NCBI GenBank assembly: GCA_024220525.1
Contig: JAMYWO010000043.1
Span: 130,461 to 194,460, forward strand
Source: Cochliopodium minus
Lineage: Eukaryota; Discosea; Himatismenida; Cochliopodiidae
Reading direction: 5' to 3'
Length of the DNA: 64,000 bases
The notes under the pieces are model-generated. The model did not search any database. It was not told where the DNA came from and saw only the letters and a program-made list of their open reading frames with translations. Of the stretch, positions 35,200 to 47,925 are shown in pieces. The position numbers and the translations under genes are program-made. Numbering within the stretch: position 1 is the first letter of the stretch; every line of letters starts with the position of its first letter.

Positions 35200-36188
35200 A
35201 TGGCTTATTCAGTTGATTATAATGCTCTTCTTTCTGAAGAATTTGTTGGAGAAATATTGATTGACAAAATACTGGGAAATAAAATCACAAAGGCAGATAT
35301 TTATTGTTCCTCACTAGTCAATAGATATAAATTATGCATAATAGAAAATAAGGTATTTTAAAAACAATTATGTATAGATCTTCTCATAGACATGTTGTCG
35401 ATTGAGAATATATAATTAATTTTATTTTAATTTATTAATTTGATTAAAAGGATGATAACAAAAAAGGATGTGAAAAAGAAACGCTTGCAGTTTTGAATTG
35501 TACTAGTGTAATTTTAGCAACTGGTAAGAAACTTTATGTTCTTTTAATATAGAAAAGAGACTAATCCTCAAAAAAAAAAAAAAAGATGAATTTGTAGATT
35601 TTCAAAGGTGTTTAGGGTCTAATCAGCCCAGAGTAAATTGTAAACAAAAATATCAAGGTAAAAAAATTTAAAGTAAAATAAACTTTTTTTAAAATAGATT
35701 TAACTCAAATAAATAAATTAAAAAACCAAATATTTTTAAATTTAATAGAAAAAACCAAATATTTTTATATTTAATAGAAAAAACTAAATATTTTTTATAT
35801 TTAATGGAAAAGAATAAATATTTTTTTTTTAACGAAAGAAATGATAAATAAATTCAGTGAAGAATGGAACAAGGAAACCCCATACACAAGCTATGAAAAA
35901 GAGACAATAGGAAAATGCGGACTTCCAAAAGCAAATTCTACAGAAGAAGAATTCAACAGCAAACTGAACTGCATCCTCCCTTTTTTATGTCCCCGTCAAG
36001 TAAATTATTTTTCGGAATGCCAAAGAAAGAATGGCAGCTCTATTTATGTTTGTAAAAAAGAATCTGTTGATTTGGTGAATTGTTATGCCAATTTTTCTTT
36101 GAAAATGAAAATTAACGAAAACATTAATTATTTTAAAGACGAAAATTTCGATAAAATATTTGTTGAAATTATCAAAAAAGAAATTTAA
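35200..36188 (+). CDS. Multi-CX9C protein, probably of the mitochondrial intermembrane space
   Basis: Four exons (35200-35352, 35451-35523, 35586-35657, 35839-36188) join in frame. Five C-x9-C motifs are visible: CSSLVNRYKLC, CEKETLAVLNC, CLGSNQPRVNC, CPRQVNYFSEC and CKKESVDLVNC. The first two are 11 residues apart and the last two 10 apart, giving two coiled-coil-helix-coiled-coil-helix (CHCH) units. The third motif lies between them. CHCH proteins are imported through the Mia40 disulfide relay and lack cleavable presequences, as here. Family members include NDUFA8 (four motifs) and respiratory assembly factors, but this order is not one I recognise. No other domain is visible. Confidence 0.72.
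35720..35815 (+). repeat. 29-base tandem repeat inside intron 3 of the CX9C gene
   Basis: Three to four copies of a unit like aaaaaaccaaatatttttat, each ending in 'ttaatag' or 'ttaatgg'. Each unit therefore ends in a sequence resembling a 3' splice site, just upstream of the true acceptor at 35838. Confidence 0.8.
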
Positions 36189-36659
36189 AATTTTTTAAAA
36201 CTGATTTATTTATTAAAAAAAATAACTTTTTTCAAAGATACTTTTAATTTTAAAAGAATTTTTAAAGTTTACAATCTATAATCCTTTTTTGAGAAAAAAT
36301 GTAATTTATAATAATAGTGATTACTTGTCTTGGATAAGCCAAAAAAAAAAAAAAGATTTTTTTTGGAAATGTTTGAAAGCTAAAAATAATTGGAAAATAT
36401 TGAATGTTGCTTTTGGTGGAAAGATAATGTTTTTAATCCCACAGATAATTGTATTCACTAAATGAAGAAGAAACCACAACATGATAATTTGATGGATGAT
36501 CAGTTGATTGGAAATTGTAATCTTGTTGAATAAAAAGAGAATTAATATTTCTTTGTTCATATTTTTATTTCATGCGTTTTCTCTTTGATGGTTTCGTTAA
36601 AAAGAATGATTTTTTTGACTAAATATTCAACTGCTTCATTCTTACTAATTAAATTAGAA
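36189..36659. other. Intergenic, nothing recognised
   Basis: About 470 bases downstream of the CX9C gene. A minus-strand frame at 36321-36560 is hydrophobic and without family signals; it is not accepted as a gene. Confidence 0.5.
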
Positions 36660-37300
36660 CTGTTCTTTAAATAATTACACAAAGTTCGTTAGTATAATTA
36701 ATGTCGCTTTGTTTTTTAGGAGAAATTTAATAACATTCATTTCAATCTTTGGGTTTTCACAAGCATAATTAAAAGGTGTTTTATTGTATTTGTCTTTGGA
36801 GTTTATTTCTGCTTTGTGAACTTAAAGTGTTTCAAACAACGATATTTCTACTTTTTCATTGGGACAAATAGGATGTAGACTTCGATTTATTTCCAAATCT
36901 ATCTAAATAAAAAGTTCTTTTTTCACGTCGAATTTATTTTTGCAATATTTATCTAAAATAGAAACATAATCCTCTAACAATTCCGCCTTATTTTCAATAA
37001 AGAAATTTAATATATCTTTGTCAACGATTGATTTCTTGGTATAAATAGAAAGGGCGTTTTTTTTTTGTGGAAATATTTTTCAAAATAACTTATTTCTGAT
37101 TTTTTTTCAATCAAGTATTTTATTATTTTCAGAGAAACTTCTTTATGTTCAACCAAATGCATGATTGGTGTATTGCTTCTTGCATCTATCATTCACATTG
37201 CATTTATTTTCAACCAAAAATTTTATCCCCCATATCTTTCTTGCATTCCAGTAATATTAATTTTTGTACAAAATGTTTTCTGTTTTGATCTTTTCGTTTC
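36660..37300 (-). pseudogene. Ankyrin-repeat gene remnant
   Basis: Minus-strand pieces carry ankyrin helices like those of the gene at 51692: KFLVENKCNVND (near 37200-37240), NTPIMHLVEHKEVSLKIIKYLIEKKSEI (37070-37180), and NKTPFNYACENPKIEMNVIKFLLKNKA (near 36690-36790). They lie in different frames with stop codons between them, so no continuous protein can be read and no splice sites rescue it. This is a decayed relative of the ankyrin family expanded elsewhere in the window. The limits are approximate. Confidence 0.7.
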
Positions 37301-37792
37301 AATTTCCTTCCAAAAATTCTTTATATCCAAACATTGTTTTATATTCAATCATTTAAATTTTTGTCATTATAATTTTTCAGATCCTCAATTATATAATGTA
37401 TCATCCTTTATCTATATCCACTATAGAAGGGAACATTCTTATTTTTTTTTATTTTAATCCTTCAATATTTAAAAAAAAAAGATGAAGATAATATAATATT
37501 TGGACATCTTTGAATCTTCTCATTCTTGATCTATTTTTATTTTCAATAGTTACCACCATTTCAAATATATTTTCAAATTATAAAATTTCGAAAAGAATTT
37601 TTATCAAACCATATAAAATCTAAACTTTCAAAATGAGATAATTTATAGAAAATCAAAACAGATTTACTTGCATTTTTTTCATAAAGGAGATCATTCAAAG
37701 CGGACAAAGAAAAAAAAAATATATAAATATTAATGTGAGAAAGAAAACAGAATTCAAAATAATAAAAAATTGAGAAAAAACCCTGCAAATAA

Positions 37793-40700
37793 ATGAATCT
37801 TGAACAAGTATTAGAAGCTGCATTGCAACCTAACACTCAAGTGGTGCAACAAGCATATGAACAAATCAAAATTTTGCTCCAATCACCTAATTGTGTATTG
37901 CAATTATTTGGATGCATCAATTCCCAGAATATTGGCGTAAACAACTAAAATTTTTTGAAATCAAAGGATTTTAAATTTAATACCGAAATAATAGATATAT
38001 GAAAGCATATATACAAATTAAATAATGATACGATCTATTGATTTTCTCAATTAATTATTTTCAAAAATTAAATAATTGATCTTGCATATATTAGGTAAGA
38101 CAAATGGCTGCAGTAATATTGAGAAGAACATTGGGAAGATTCTGGCCAAATTTGGACAAAAACCACAATGATATCAAACAATTGTTGTTACAAAGAATAA
38201 CCAATGAACCTGAAAGAATAGTGAGGTAAAAAAAGAAAAATAAGAATAACCAAAAATTCTTTTAAATATCATCTTTTATAAATTTCCTCTCTTTTCAATA
38301 TAAAAGAATCTCGATAGGAGAATTAATAATCAAAGTATCAAAATTAACACAACCAGAGAAGCAATGGGAAGATTTGGTTCCATTTTTGCATAAAATGACA
38401 CAATCCCAATTTAAAGAACATAGAGAGGTGGCATATAGAATCTTCTCGGGAATGTTCGAAACTGTTGGAGATGTGTTGAGCGAACAAGTATCAAATTTTT
38501 TGAAGATATTTTTGGTAGGTATGAATGATAATGAAGGATCAGTAAGGGTCGCAGCATTGAAAGCAGTGAATTCAACCATTTTATGGCTCGAAGATGAAGA
38601 TTCTCCAGAATTATTCAAACAATTGATTGATCCCATGCTCAACATCACCATACAATGCATCCAAAACAATCTCACCTCCGAAGCAGTAGATTCCTTGGAA
38701 ATCTTCATGGATCTCATCAACAGCCCCATCGATATCTTGGATCCCTACATGGAGAACATCTTGAAGATAATGTTGCAAATCTCTGCTAACAAAGATTCCG
38801 AATTTGGAGTGCGAAGCAAAGCAATGTTGTGGATCCAAGGTGTCGTAGCTGTCAAACCTAAAACAATTATGGAAAAAGGTTATCTCCCTCAAATTTGCAC
38901 CATCCTTTTTTCTGTGGCTTCTGAAAAGGACTCCATGGAAGATTCAGAAACTTCTTCTAAAGCTGCTTTGGACACTGTAGATGCTCTTTCTGCTTCTTTG
39001 CCTGAAAAACATATCTGTTCCATTCTCGTAAAGATGATCGTCGAATACTTGAACGAAAAAAGTGAATACAAAAGATGTGCTGCTTTGAATGTTTTGTCCA
39101 ACTCTGTCAAGAATTGCATGAACTTTTTCAATGATCACATTGACGAATGTGTGAATCTTTTGATCAAAGGATTACAAGATGAATCTGCAAAAGTAAGAAC
39201 TGCAGCGGGAGTTTGCATGGTAAGAATAAATAAAAAAATTCAAAATTTTAAAAATAATTTTTTGTAAATTTTTTTTTTGTTATAGGCCTTTTTCGCAGAT
39301 TCTATTGAAGGAATTGAAACATATCATGGAAAATTAGTTCCTATTCTTTCTAAATTACTCGAAGATCCTAACGATGAAGTAAAAACAAGAGCATGTTATG
39401 GTCTTAAATATTTTTGTGAAGAATTAGATTCTGAAGAAATTTCGACCTACATTAATGTTTTAGTCCAACAATTAGTAGGTTTGATCGAAAAAGGATCCAA
39501 CGAAGTTAAAGATCATTCTATCAGTGCTCTCCAATCATTGGCTACTTGCGCAGCTATCACTTTTAAACCTTATTTTACTCACACAATGAAAATCATGGGT
39601 GTTTTGATGCAACAAACTTCTGAAGATTCATTAATCGTAAGATCAAGAGCAACTGAATGTGCAGGTAAAAATATTTTAATCATTTCAAATTCTTTTTTTC
39701 AATTTTTTTTAATTTCATTTTTTTTTTTATAAAATAGGTGCTATTGCTCTTGCTGTAGGAAATGAATTATTCGAACCATATGAAAATACTTTTGTGCAAC
39801 TTGCAGCATCCAACTTTCTTATTAATGGAGAACACGCCAACGAATTGAGAGAATACAGTTATGGTTTTTTCACTCATTTGGCATTTTTGCAAGAACAAAA
39901 GTTTACTAAATACTTGTCCCAACTTGTTCCTCTTGCTATCAAAACATTGGAATCTGAAGAAGTCAAAGAAAAGGAAGAAAAATCGGTTATGGAACAATAC
40001 ATCGAAGCTGATTCTGATGAGGATTTGGAAAAAGACACCAAAATTTCTGTAAGAACTGCTTTTATTGATGAACAAGCTTCTGCAGTTCATGCTATTGGGG
40101 CTTGGGTAAATTTTTTTTTTAAAATTTAATATTTATTTTTAAATTGAATATTTTTTTAAAATTTAATATTTTTTTTAAATTTAATATTTTTTATTATATT
40201 TTTTTAGGCTCAAGTAACTGGTGCTGATTTTGCTCCATACATTGAAGTATGTTTGGATTCATTGTATAAAATTGTAGATCATTTCCACGAAAGTGTGAGA
40301 CAAGCATCCTTCAAAACATTGGCAATCTTTGTAGAAGTTCTGAACAAAATCAAACCACCAAAGCAACCATGGCAAACAGGAATGCTTTCTGATCAAAACC
40401 CACTCAATGAAGTTGTAAGAGAAACCCTTAAAAACGTCGTTCCTATATTCATCGAAGGTATCCTTTCAGATAACGATGAATTCTGTGTTATTGAAGCATG
40501 TAACTCTTTGGCTCGTATGGTCCATGAAGTAGGTCCTGTAGTCGTTGAAGATTGGTTAGAAAAAGTTTTGGAGTCATTGTTCGCTGTCATCAACAAAGAT
40601 TCTTCTTGCCAGATTGAAAGAGAAGAGTTTGATGATGATGACAAGGATTTGGACTTGATGAATGCTTCTTTCAATGCTGTTTCTGCCATCGCTCAAGCTT

Positions 40701-41416
40701 ATGGAACGAAATCTAAGAACATTTTCGAACAAGCAGTAACCCACATGTTAAAGTATTACGACAAGTCTCAACCATCCACTTTGAGAGCTTTGTCCATCGG
40801 AACCATCGGAGAAATGGCTAACGCTTTGGAAACAGAAGGAGCAGGTGCGTCAGGAAGATTGATTCCTCTCGCTTTGGCATCCATGAATGATCAACACAAT
40901 ACTTTGAGACAAAATGCTTGCTATGCTTGCGGAATTTTTTGCAGATGGGGTCCTACTCAAGCTAAACCTTTCATTCCTCAAGTCCTTCAATCTTACCTCC
41001 GTGTAATCAACGACAAAGTTCCTACTATCGCAGATAACGTTTGTGGAAGTCTTTCAAGATTGATCCTTGCCTTCGGACCTCAAATCCCTATCGTTGATCT
41101 TTTGAAAGCCATGTTCAGTTTGATCCCCATGAAAGAAGATCTTGAACCTTACACCCCTTTCTTTCAAGCTATCGAATTGATTCTCAATCAAAAACCCGAA
41201 CTCATTTCCCCTCATTTGCAACAACTCACCTTGGCTCTTTCTATTGCTGTCGAAAATGAGAATAGTGGTTTGGAAGAACAAGCTAAACCATCTGTCAACA
41301 ACATCTTTAAACATTTGATGCAAAACGCCAAACAACACTTTTTGCAAGCCATCAACAATCTTACCCAAGAACAACAAAAATTCCTCCAAAAACTTTCTAA
41401 CAGCTTCAGCAATTAA
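37793..41416 (+). CDS. Importin-beta family karyopherin, importin-4/Kap123-like
   Basis: A nuclear import receptor built of HEAT repeats, over 1,000 residues long, from ATG 37793 (MNLEQVLEAALQPN). The importin-beta N-terminal region is recognisable by RQMAAVILRRTLGRFWP, as in importin-4/5 relatives. HEAT units follow throughout (for example VRVAALKAVNSTILWL, VRTAAGVCMAFFADS, VKTRACYGLKYFCEEL, VRQASFKTLAIFVEVL, LRQNACYACGIFCRWGP). An acidic insert (EADSDEDLEKDTK) lies in the middle. Only about six introns, all near the 5' half; the last exon (40212-41416) is long and relatively G+C-rich, which may reflect high expression. Carries ribosomal proteins and histones in yeast and animals; RanGTP binding is inferred. 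Confidence 0.9.
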
Positions 41417-41827
41417 TCATTCTTTTTTTTTTTCCCTCTTCTTTTCTTTTTGTGTTTTCCTCTTTTTTGCTGGATCATTTTGTGTTATTTATTAAAAAAA
41501 TTAAAAAATTAAAAAAAAGATTTACAAAATTATTCCTTGATGGAAATAATTAGGTCTGAAGCTTCCAAGAATTGTTTTCTTTTCATTGTTTTCTAAATGG
41601 TTCTCATTATCTCAGCTTTCTTCATTGAATTGTTCTCCAAAGATCAGAATGTTTAAAAGCAATCAAAACAATATCTGTATTTAATATTTAATGTTTTTGT
41701 AAAGTTGGTAAGAAGAGAATAAACAACAAACAAACTGTCAATTTCTTTTGAGTATTTTAAAGATAATTTTTTAAATTAATATTAAAAATTTAAAAAATTA
41801 AAAAAATCGAAATTTTGAATTGATAAT
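41417..41827. other. Intergenic, nothing recognised
   Basis: About 411 bases between two plus-strand genes, A/T-rich, with no feature seen. Confidence 0.6.
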
Positions 41828-44800
41828 ATGCGTGATAGATCTTTGCGTTTCGTGAGTAATAATGATCTCATCAACATCACTTCTCCCAGAGATAGCAATG
41901 GAACCATCAAGCAATCCAATGGAAAGCAGACTATGGAACATATCATGATGGGATTCTACAATATCATCGCCAAATTGGAAGTAAAATTAGATATAGATAG
42001 TTTATTAGTTAATTATAAAGATTTACAAAAATAAATTTTTATATCAAAGGATATATATAAAATAAATTTTTTTAAATACAAATATATTCTCATTTAAAAC
42101 CTATATAAAACATCAACTCCTTTCTATCTTCATTTATATATATTTTTATCTTCTAAATTTTCTTTTGTTTACCTAAAAGTTGGCAGAGAATGATCTTGCA
42201 GATTCGATAAATGATCAAAAGAATGTATTGGAGGAAATAAAATCAAATATGGAGAAAAATCTTTTGTTGAGAAAGGATTTGCTTTTATTGGAAGTAAGAG
42301 AAATATAAATATTTATTTATTTTCAATTTGGCAAAAAGAGAATATCATACAATATTTTTGGATTTTAAAAATTGTTTTATATCAATGGTGAAGTTATTTT
42401 AATATATTATTTATATTTAATTTTTATATATTTTCGATATATTTAAGAAAATAGCCAATTTGATCACATAAAATAAAAATAAAAATCAAATTTAGAAAAA
42501 TTAATCTCCAATAAAATTCTTCCAAATTATTTATCATTCTTATTTAAAAAAACCAAAATTATTCTAATCCAACCAAAAAAAAAAAACCTTCCCTTCAAAA
42601 GATCCAAATGAACAAAAACTTCTACTCCTGGTGCGAAAAAAGCGTCTCTCTAGGAAACAATCTGTCAAGCCTGATCCAAGAAATGAGGCTGACAACAACA
42701 GGGGTAGTAGAAAAATCAGTGAGACAGCTCGAATCGATGTACAAAAGCCTCTACGGGAATTGCGAAGACAGATTTTCGATTAAAAACGAAAACGACACGA
42801 AAAAACAACAGCCCATCCAGATGGAAGGCTTGCCCACCTTCCTCAACCAGATGTCCATCATTTTGAACGTTTTGGACTCTTCTTTCGAGCTGAAGAGCCC
42901 TTTGGTCAGCTTGCATAAGGTAGTCAGTTCCAAGATCGAGTCTACAAATCAAGAAAACAACGAACTACAAAAGAAACTTCAGTTGTTGAAAGTAAAAAAA
43001 AAAAAATTTGAAAAAAAAATTCACATTTTATTGTTTATTGTGATTTCTTTTTTTTTGTTTTTATTTTTTCTCATTTAAAATTTTCATTTTTTAAATTTTT
43101 TTGCATTTCAAGATTGAATCTGATCACATCGCCAAAGAAAAGGAAATGACAGAAATATATTATAATTCTGCTCTTAAAATGTGTAACAAAAAAAAAAAAA
43201 ACTGAATTATTCTTTCTTTTAAAAAAAAGTATAAAATTTTTTAATTTCCCATTTTTAAATATATAGCGGGATATTTTGCGAAATTCAACGAACATATCAA
43301 AGAAAATGAATGGTATTTTCTTTTTTAAAAAAATATATTTTGTTTTTATTTTTTAATTTTTTTTTAAAAAGGTCTGTTTCTGATCCTGTCACTTCAAAAA
43401 AAGCAAACATATTTTTGTCTCTCATGACCAAAGAAATTCCCATTCAAATCAAACAAGTAAATAAAAAAATGAAAATGAAAATAAAAAATAAAATAAAATA
43501 ATCAATAAAAATATTAAATTGAAAAAATAAAATAAAAAAATAAAAAAATATTAAATTTATTGAACGAAATAATTAATTTTTAAAAATAATTTTTAGATTA
43601 GAAAGGATAATTACGAACAGCTTTTGAGCGCTCCTGAAAAAAAACTGGTCACATCAGAGGAAGTGAGCATGGAGAAAATGGAGAACAAAAACATTCTCAA
43701 GGGCACTTCCCTCAAAAAAATGATGGAGTTTGCTTTTTCCAACGTCCAAGACCACTACGGAGAATATTTCATCCTCACCTTTCGCAAATATTGCAAACCT
43801 ATGGAATTGTCAAAAAAATTTTCAATTTTTTAATATTTTTTTGATTTTTTAAATAATTTTTTAATATTTTTTGATTTTTTACAATTTTTTTTTAATTCAT
43901 AAAATTTTTAATTTAATTTTTAATTTTTTTTTTTTTGATTTCTTCAATGAATTTTTGTTTTTTTAAAAAATTTTTTAATATTTTTTTGATTATTTATTTA
44001 CTTTTTCATTTTATTAATTTTAAATTTTTTTTTGATTTTTCTTCAATAAATTTTTGTTTTGTTTAAAAAATAATTTTTTTTGATTTTTTAATTTTTTGAT
44101 TTTTTTTAGATTGTCAAATATGATCATCCAGTTTTGTTGTTCACCTCCTTCAGATATTTCGCCAGAAAACATTGACACATATGATTCTGCGGGGTTTAAT
44201 AATAACTTTGTAAAATATCGCCCAAGAAGAGCTTTGTAAGAAAAAAAAAATCAATAAAATTATTTTTTTAAACTTTCAATTTATGATTCAATTTTTTTAA
44301 ACATTAATTAAATTTTTTTATTTTTTAATTTTTTAATTTTTAATTTTTAATTTTTAATTTTTTATTCAATTTTTTTTTTATTTTTTAATTTTTTAATTTT
44401 TAATTTTTTTTTTTAATTAGTATTTTGGATTTGTTGGTAAAATGGATTGAAGTTCACCCTTATGACTTCAAAAACTGCTCCAAAGAATTCTCCAAAACAC
44501 TTAACAACTTTATAGAGAACAGGTAAAAAAAAAAAATGTATAAAAAATAAAAAAAAATATAAAAATTAAAAAATGAAAAAAATATAAAAATAAAAAAAAT
44601 ATGATAAAAATGTAAAATAATAAAATAAAATATAAAAAATATAAAAATAATAAAATAAAATTAAAAAAAATATAAAAAAAATAAAAAAATGAAATAATAA
44701 AAATAAAATAATGAAATAAAAAAATTAAAAAAATAAAAAAAATATAAAAAAACAAAAAAATTAAAAAAAGATGTATAGAAAATATAAAAATGAAAAAATG

Positions 44801-45909
44801 AAATAATAAAAATAAAAAAATTCTTTTTAATAGTGTTACCCTCACTGGACATTCCAAAATCGCCGAAAAGATCAGAAAGGTGATGGAGAAGGGGGTGGAG
44901 AAGAAAGTTTTCACGAACAGGATTGAATCTTGCATTCCTAAAAGCAACTTTTGCTTTTTAGATTTGGACACCAAAGAAATTGCCCGCCAAATGACCATCA
45001 CTGATGCCAAATTCTTTGGTTCTTTTGAACTTAGAGAATTCTTCAATCAGGTAAATAAAAAAAATTAATTATTTTAAATAATTTTTTTAAATAATTCTTT
45101 TAAATAATTTTTTTAAATAATTTTTTTAATTTTAAATTTTAAATAATTTTTTATTTCATAGAATTGGAATAATAAGTTGGAGAAAAAAACATTGGCTCCA
45201 AATATTACTGCATCTATCGAACAGTTCAACAAAGGTTCTTTTTTTTTGATTTATAATTTTGTTAATTTTTATCATATCAACATTACAAAAATTGATATTC
45301 ATTTTATATTTACTGAATCCTCTTTCCCTTTTTATTTTTTTATAAATAGTGAGTGCTTGGGTTTGCACTACAATTGTTTCTGTCACAGATTTGAGCCACA
45401 GAACACTGACTCTTTCCAAATTCATATCAATAGCTGATGAATGCTTGAATTTACAAAACTTTAATGGTTGTTTTGCTATCATGGGTGGTTTGGGTAATTC
45501 TTCAGTCTCAAGGCTTAAAAAGACATGGGAGGGACTCAAAAAAATCGATTATTCACGCAAAGAAAAATTCTCCAATCTCATGGAAAAGAATTTTTCTGGG
45601 ATGAAGAAAAAACTCATGAATATCCTAAACACTCCTTGTGTTCCTTACATTGGTGTTTTTCTCACAGAGTTGACTTTTCTTGATGAACAACCTAATTATT
45701 TGGATGATATGAAAAAAATGATAAACGTTCCTAAAATGAAAGTAATGGGAGGAATATTGAGTACTATCTTCAATATGCAGTGCATAACATATAGTTTCAA
45801 TCCAGTTCCTCAAATTTTAAACTTTATCCAAAGCGCAAAAGTTCTCAATGACAACGAAACTTTTGAACTTTCCAAAAAAATTGAAAGTAAAACAAAAAAG
45901 AAAAAATAA
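41828..45909 (+). CDS. Ras guanine-nucleotide exchange factor (RasGEF_N + CDC25 domains)
   Basis: Activates Ras-type GTPases by releasing GDP. The N-terminal third (MRDRSLRFVSNN, LAENDLADSINDQ, then SVRQLESMYKSLYG) is helical and probably coiled coil. The RasGEF N-terminal domain reads KGTSLKKMMEFAFS, YFILTFRKYCKPMELLSNMI, ALILDLLVKWIEVHPYDF. The catalytic CDC25 domain reads IARQMTITDAKFFGSFELREF, VSAWVCTTIVSVTDLSHRTLTL, FISIADECLNLQNFNG, LKKTWEGLKK and PCVPYIGVFLTELTFLDE. It ends KIESKTKKKK with TAA at 45907-45909. About 14 exons, many small. One intron (44522-44833) is A-rich on the coding strand, unlike most introns here. Many RasGEFs occur in amoeboid protists; the target is unknown. Confidence 0.9.
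44522..44833 (+). repeat. A-rich (AAAAATATA-type) intron in RasGEF
   Basis: About 300 bases of A-rich irregular repeats on the coding strand, interrupting the RasGEF domain between LNNFIEN and SVTLTGHSK. Long minus-strand frames here are artefacts of composition. Confidence 0.75.
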
Positions 45910-46033
45910 ACAACACCCAATTAGAAGATTTGTATCCAAAAAAAACTTTTTTGGTTGTTTCATTTGATAAAAAATAAATTATTTAAAATTTTAATAAAAT
46001 AAATTTTTTTTTTTGATTCATGATTGGATATGT

Positions 46034-47462
46034 TTATTTGTTTTTCTTTTTGTTCTTTTTCTTATCACTTGTAGCAACAGTTCCAGTCAACCAAGATTCA
46101 TCAATTTCAGAGGTACCAGATTCAGTGACAGAGGAAGTAGTGGTCTTAGAAGTTTTTTGTTTCTTTTCAGATGTAGTTTTCATGTAATACAAATATCCTC
46201 CAACTGCAATGGTACCAATGATCTAAAAGGTGGAGAAAATTTGGTTAAAATAAAATATATTAATGAAAAGAATAAATATTTTCTCGAAATGGATGTTTAT
46301 AAAAATATGAATATAATGAAATTAGATTTTATCCTTTTTATCAAAGATCAGATGATAAAAATTAAAATTTTAAAAATAAATTTAAAGTGTGATTCTCAGA
46401 AAATTAAAAGGATAATCTATAAAATTTAAAAAGAGAATATTTACCAAGAAATACAAGAACATTGATTCTCCAGCATAGATATCTTCTTCAGGTTCAGTAA
46501 TTTGAATGGTTCTGTTGTAAAGGATGGTGCTGAATGCAGAATTTCCATAGGTAGTTCTGTAATGAATGGTGGCCAAGAAGACGAGTTTCATAGGCTCAAT
46601 GTTAGGATCTGCTCTCCAGAAATAATCGATGGTGACTTCTGCATTAGGAGGAACATTGATGAAAAATGGTTGTTTGGTGAACTATAAAGGAAGATAAGTA
46701 AAAGATTAAAAACATCTTTATGATAAAAAGGTTAACAAGATTTTAAAAATAAGTCATTATGATTGGTGCAATAAGAATAATATTACGTAATATTTGTAAT
46801 TAAATTTAGTTTTATTCCTCAAAGAATATTCTTGAATATTTATTGGGTATAAAATTTTATTGGTTCTTACATTTTGAACAAAGATGCTGTGATCTTGTGG
46901 CAATACCAATTGTGCTTCAATATAAGTTACATTCATATATTCTGGTGCTCCATTGTGAAATAATGTTAAAAATTGATGTACTTTTCCAGCTGGAAAATCT
47001 ATGAAAGAATTACAAAAAAAAAAAAATTATTTATGAACATGTGTTGAATATAAAATAAAAACGTGGAAAAATTAAAAAATTCTGTTATGATTTTGATCTT
47101 TAACAAATATAAAATTATATTTTAAAATTCTTCTTTTACTTTCTTGATTTTCAGGAAAAATTGAATAGAGTTCTACTCCTTTAGCTCCAGACAATTCTCC
47201 TTGTTCTTGTCCTTGACTTACTGGGATGACTGCATCTTGTGCAAACACTGTTTTTTCAAATATAAAAATATATTTAAGAAATTAATAATCTATTTTAAAA
47301 TTATAAAAGTTTGATCTCTTTTCTTAATAGATGGTTTTATTTTTAGAAATTTGCTTTATTTTTCACGAATAAAAATAGAATCATTGATTTTTAAATTTAA
47401 TTTCCATTACCATTTGCGATAATAAATATTAATAATAAAACAATTTTGAGTATATTCTTCAT
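46034..47462 (-). CDS. SSR1: Translocon-associated protein subunit alpha (TRAP-alpha)
   Basis: ER membrane glycoprotein next to the Sec61 channel. It starts at ATG 47460-47462 with signal peptide MKNILKIVLLLIFIIANG, then an acidic/neutral stretch. The lumenal domain reads KVHQFLTLFHNGAPEYMNVTYIEAQL, LPQDHSIFVQNFTKQPFF, VPPNAEVTIDYFWRADPN, VFLATIHYRTTYGNSAFSTILYNRTIQI. A conserved acidic segment (TEPEEDIYAGESMFLYFL), a single membrane span (IIGTIAVGGYLYYM) and a lysine-rich cytosolic tail follow. TAA at 46034-46036. Six or so exons close in frame. Tail to tail with RasGEF. Confidence 0.9.
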
Positions 47463-47925
47463 TCCAATCTACTTTCCCTTTTATCTCAAATCTATTTTTT
47501 TTTTTATATTTTATATTTTATTTTGTTTGTACTAATGATTATACACTGTAAAAAAATAAAAAAATAAAAAAAAAAAAAATAAAATCAATTACTCATCAGT
47601 TATATTTATTTAACGTGTAAACAACACTGTTATTTAAAAAAAAAAATAAAGAAAGAAGATAGAATATCAACCCTCAAACCAAAAAAATAAAAATATTTTT
47701 CTTCAAATCATCCAAAAAAAGAAATATTTTATTTTTTACACTAAATATAACTTACCTATAAAAAAAGAAAGAGATATAAAGAAGAAAACAATTGTAATCC
47801 CAAACAATACAAAAGATTTTATAAAAAAAGAAAAATTCTTTCCAAAAAAAAAGTTAATTACTTTTCTTCTTTTTAAATACAAACACACAAAAAAAAATAA
47901 TTTACAAATCTCAAAAAAACATAGA
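47463..47925. other. Divergent intergenic region (TRAP-alpha / PNUTS-like)
   Basis: About 463 bases between divergent starts, so it should contain both promoters. A/T-rich with poly-A and poly-T tracts; no specific site can be supported. Confidence 0.6.

Noticed and set aside
36321-36560. Minus-strand 79-residue frame
   Set aside because: Hydrophobic, with A/T-run ends and no family signal; more likely intergenic sequence.
44510-45046. Minus-strand hydrophobic frame opposite RasGEF
   Set aside because: It is a compositional shadow of an A-rich intron plus the antisense of conserved RasGEF coding.
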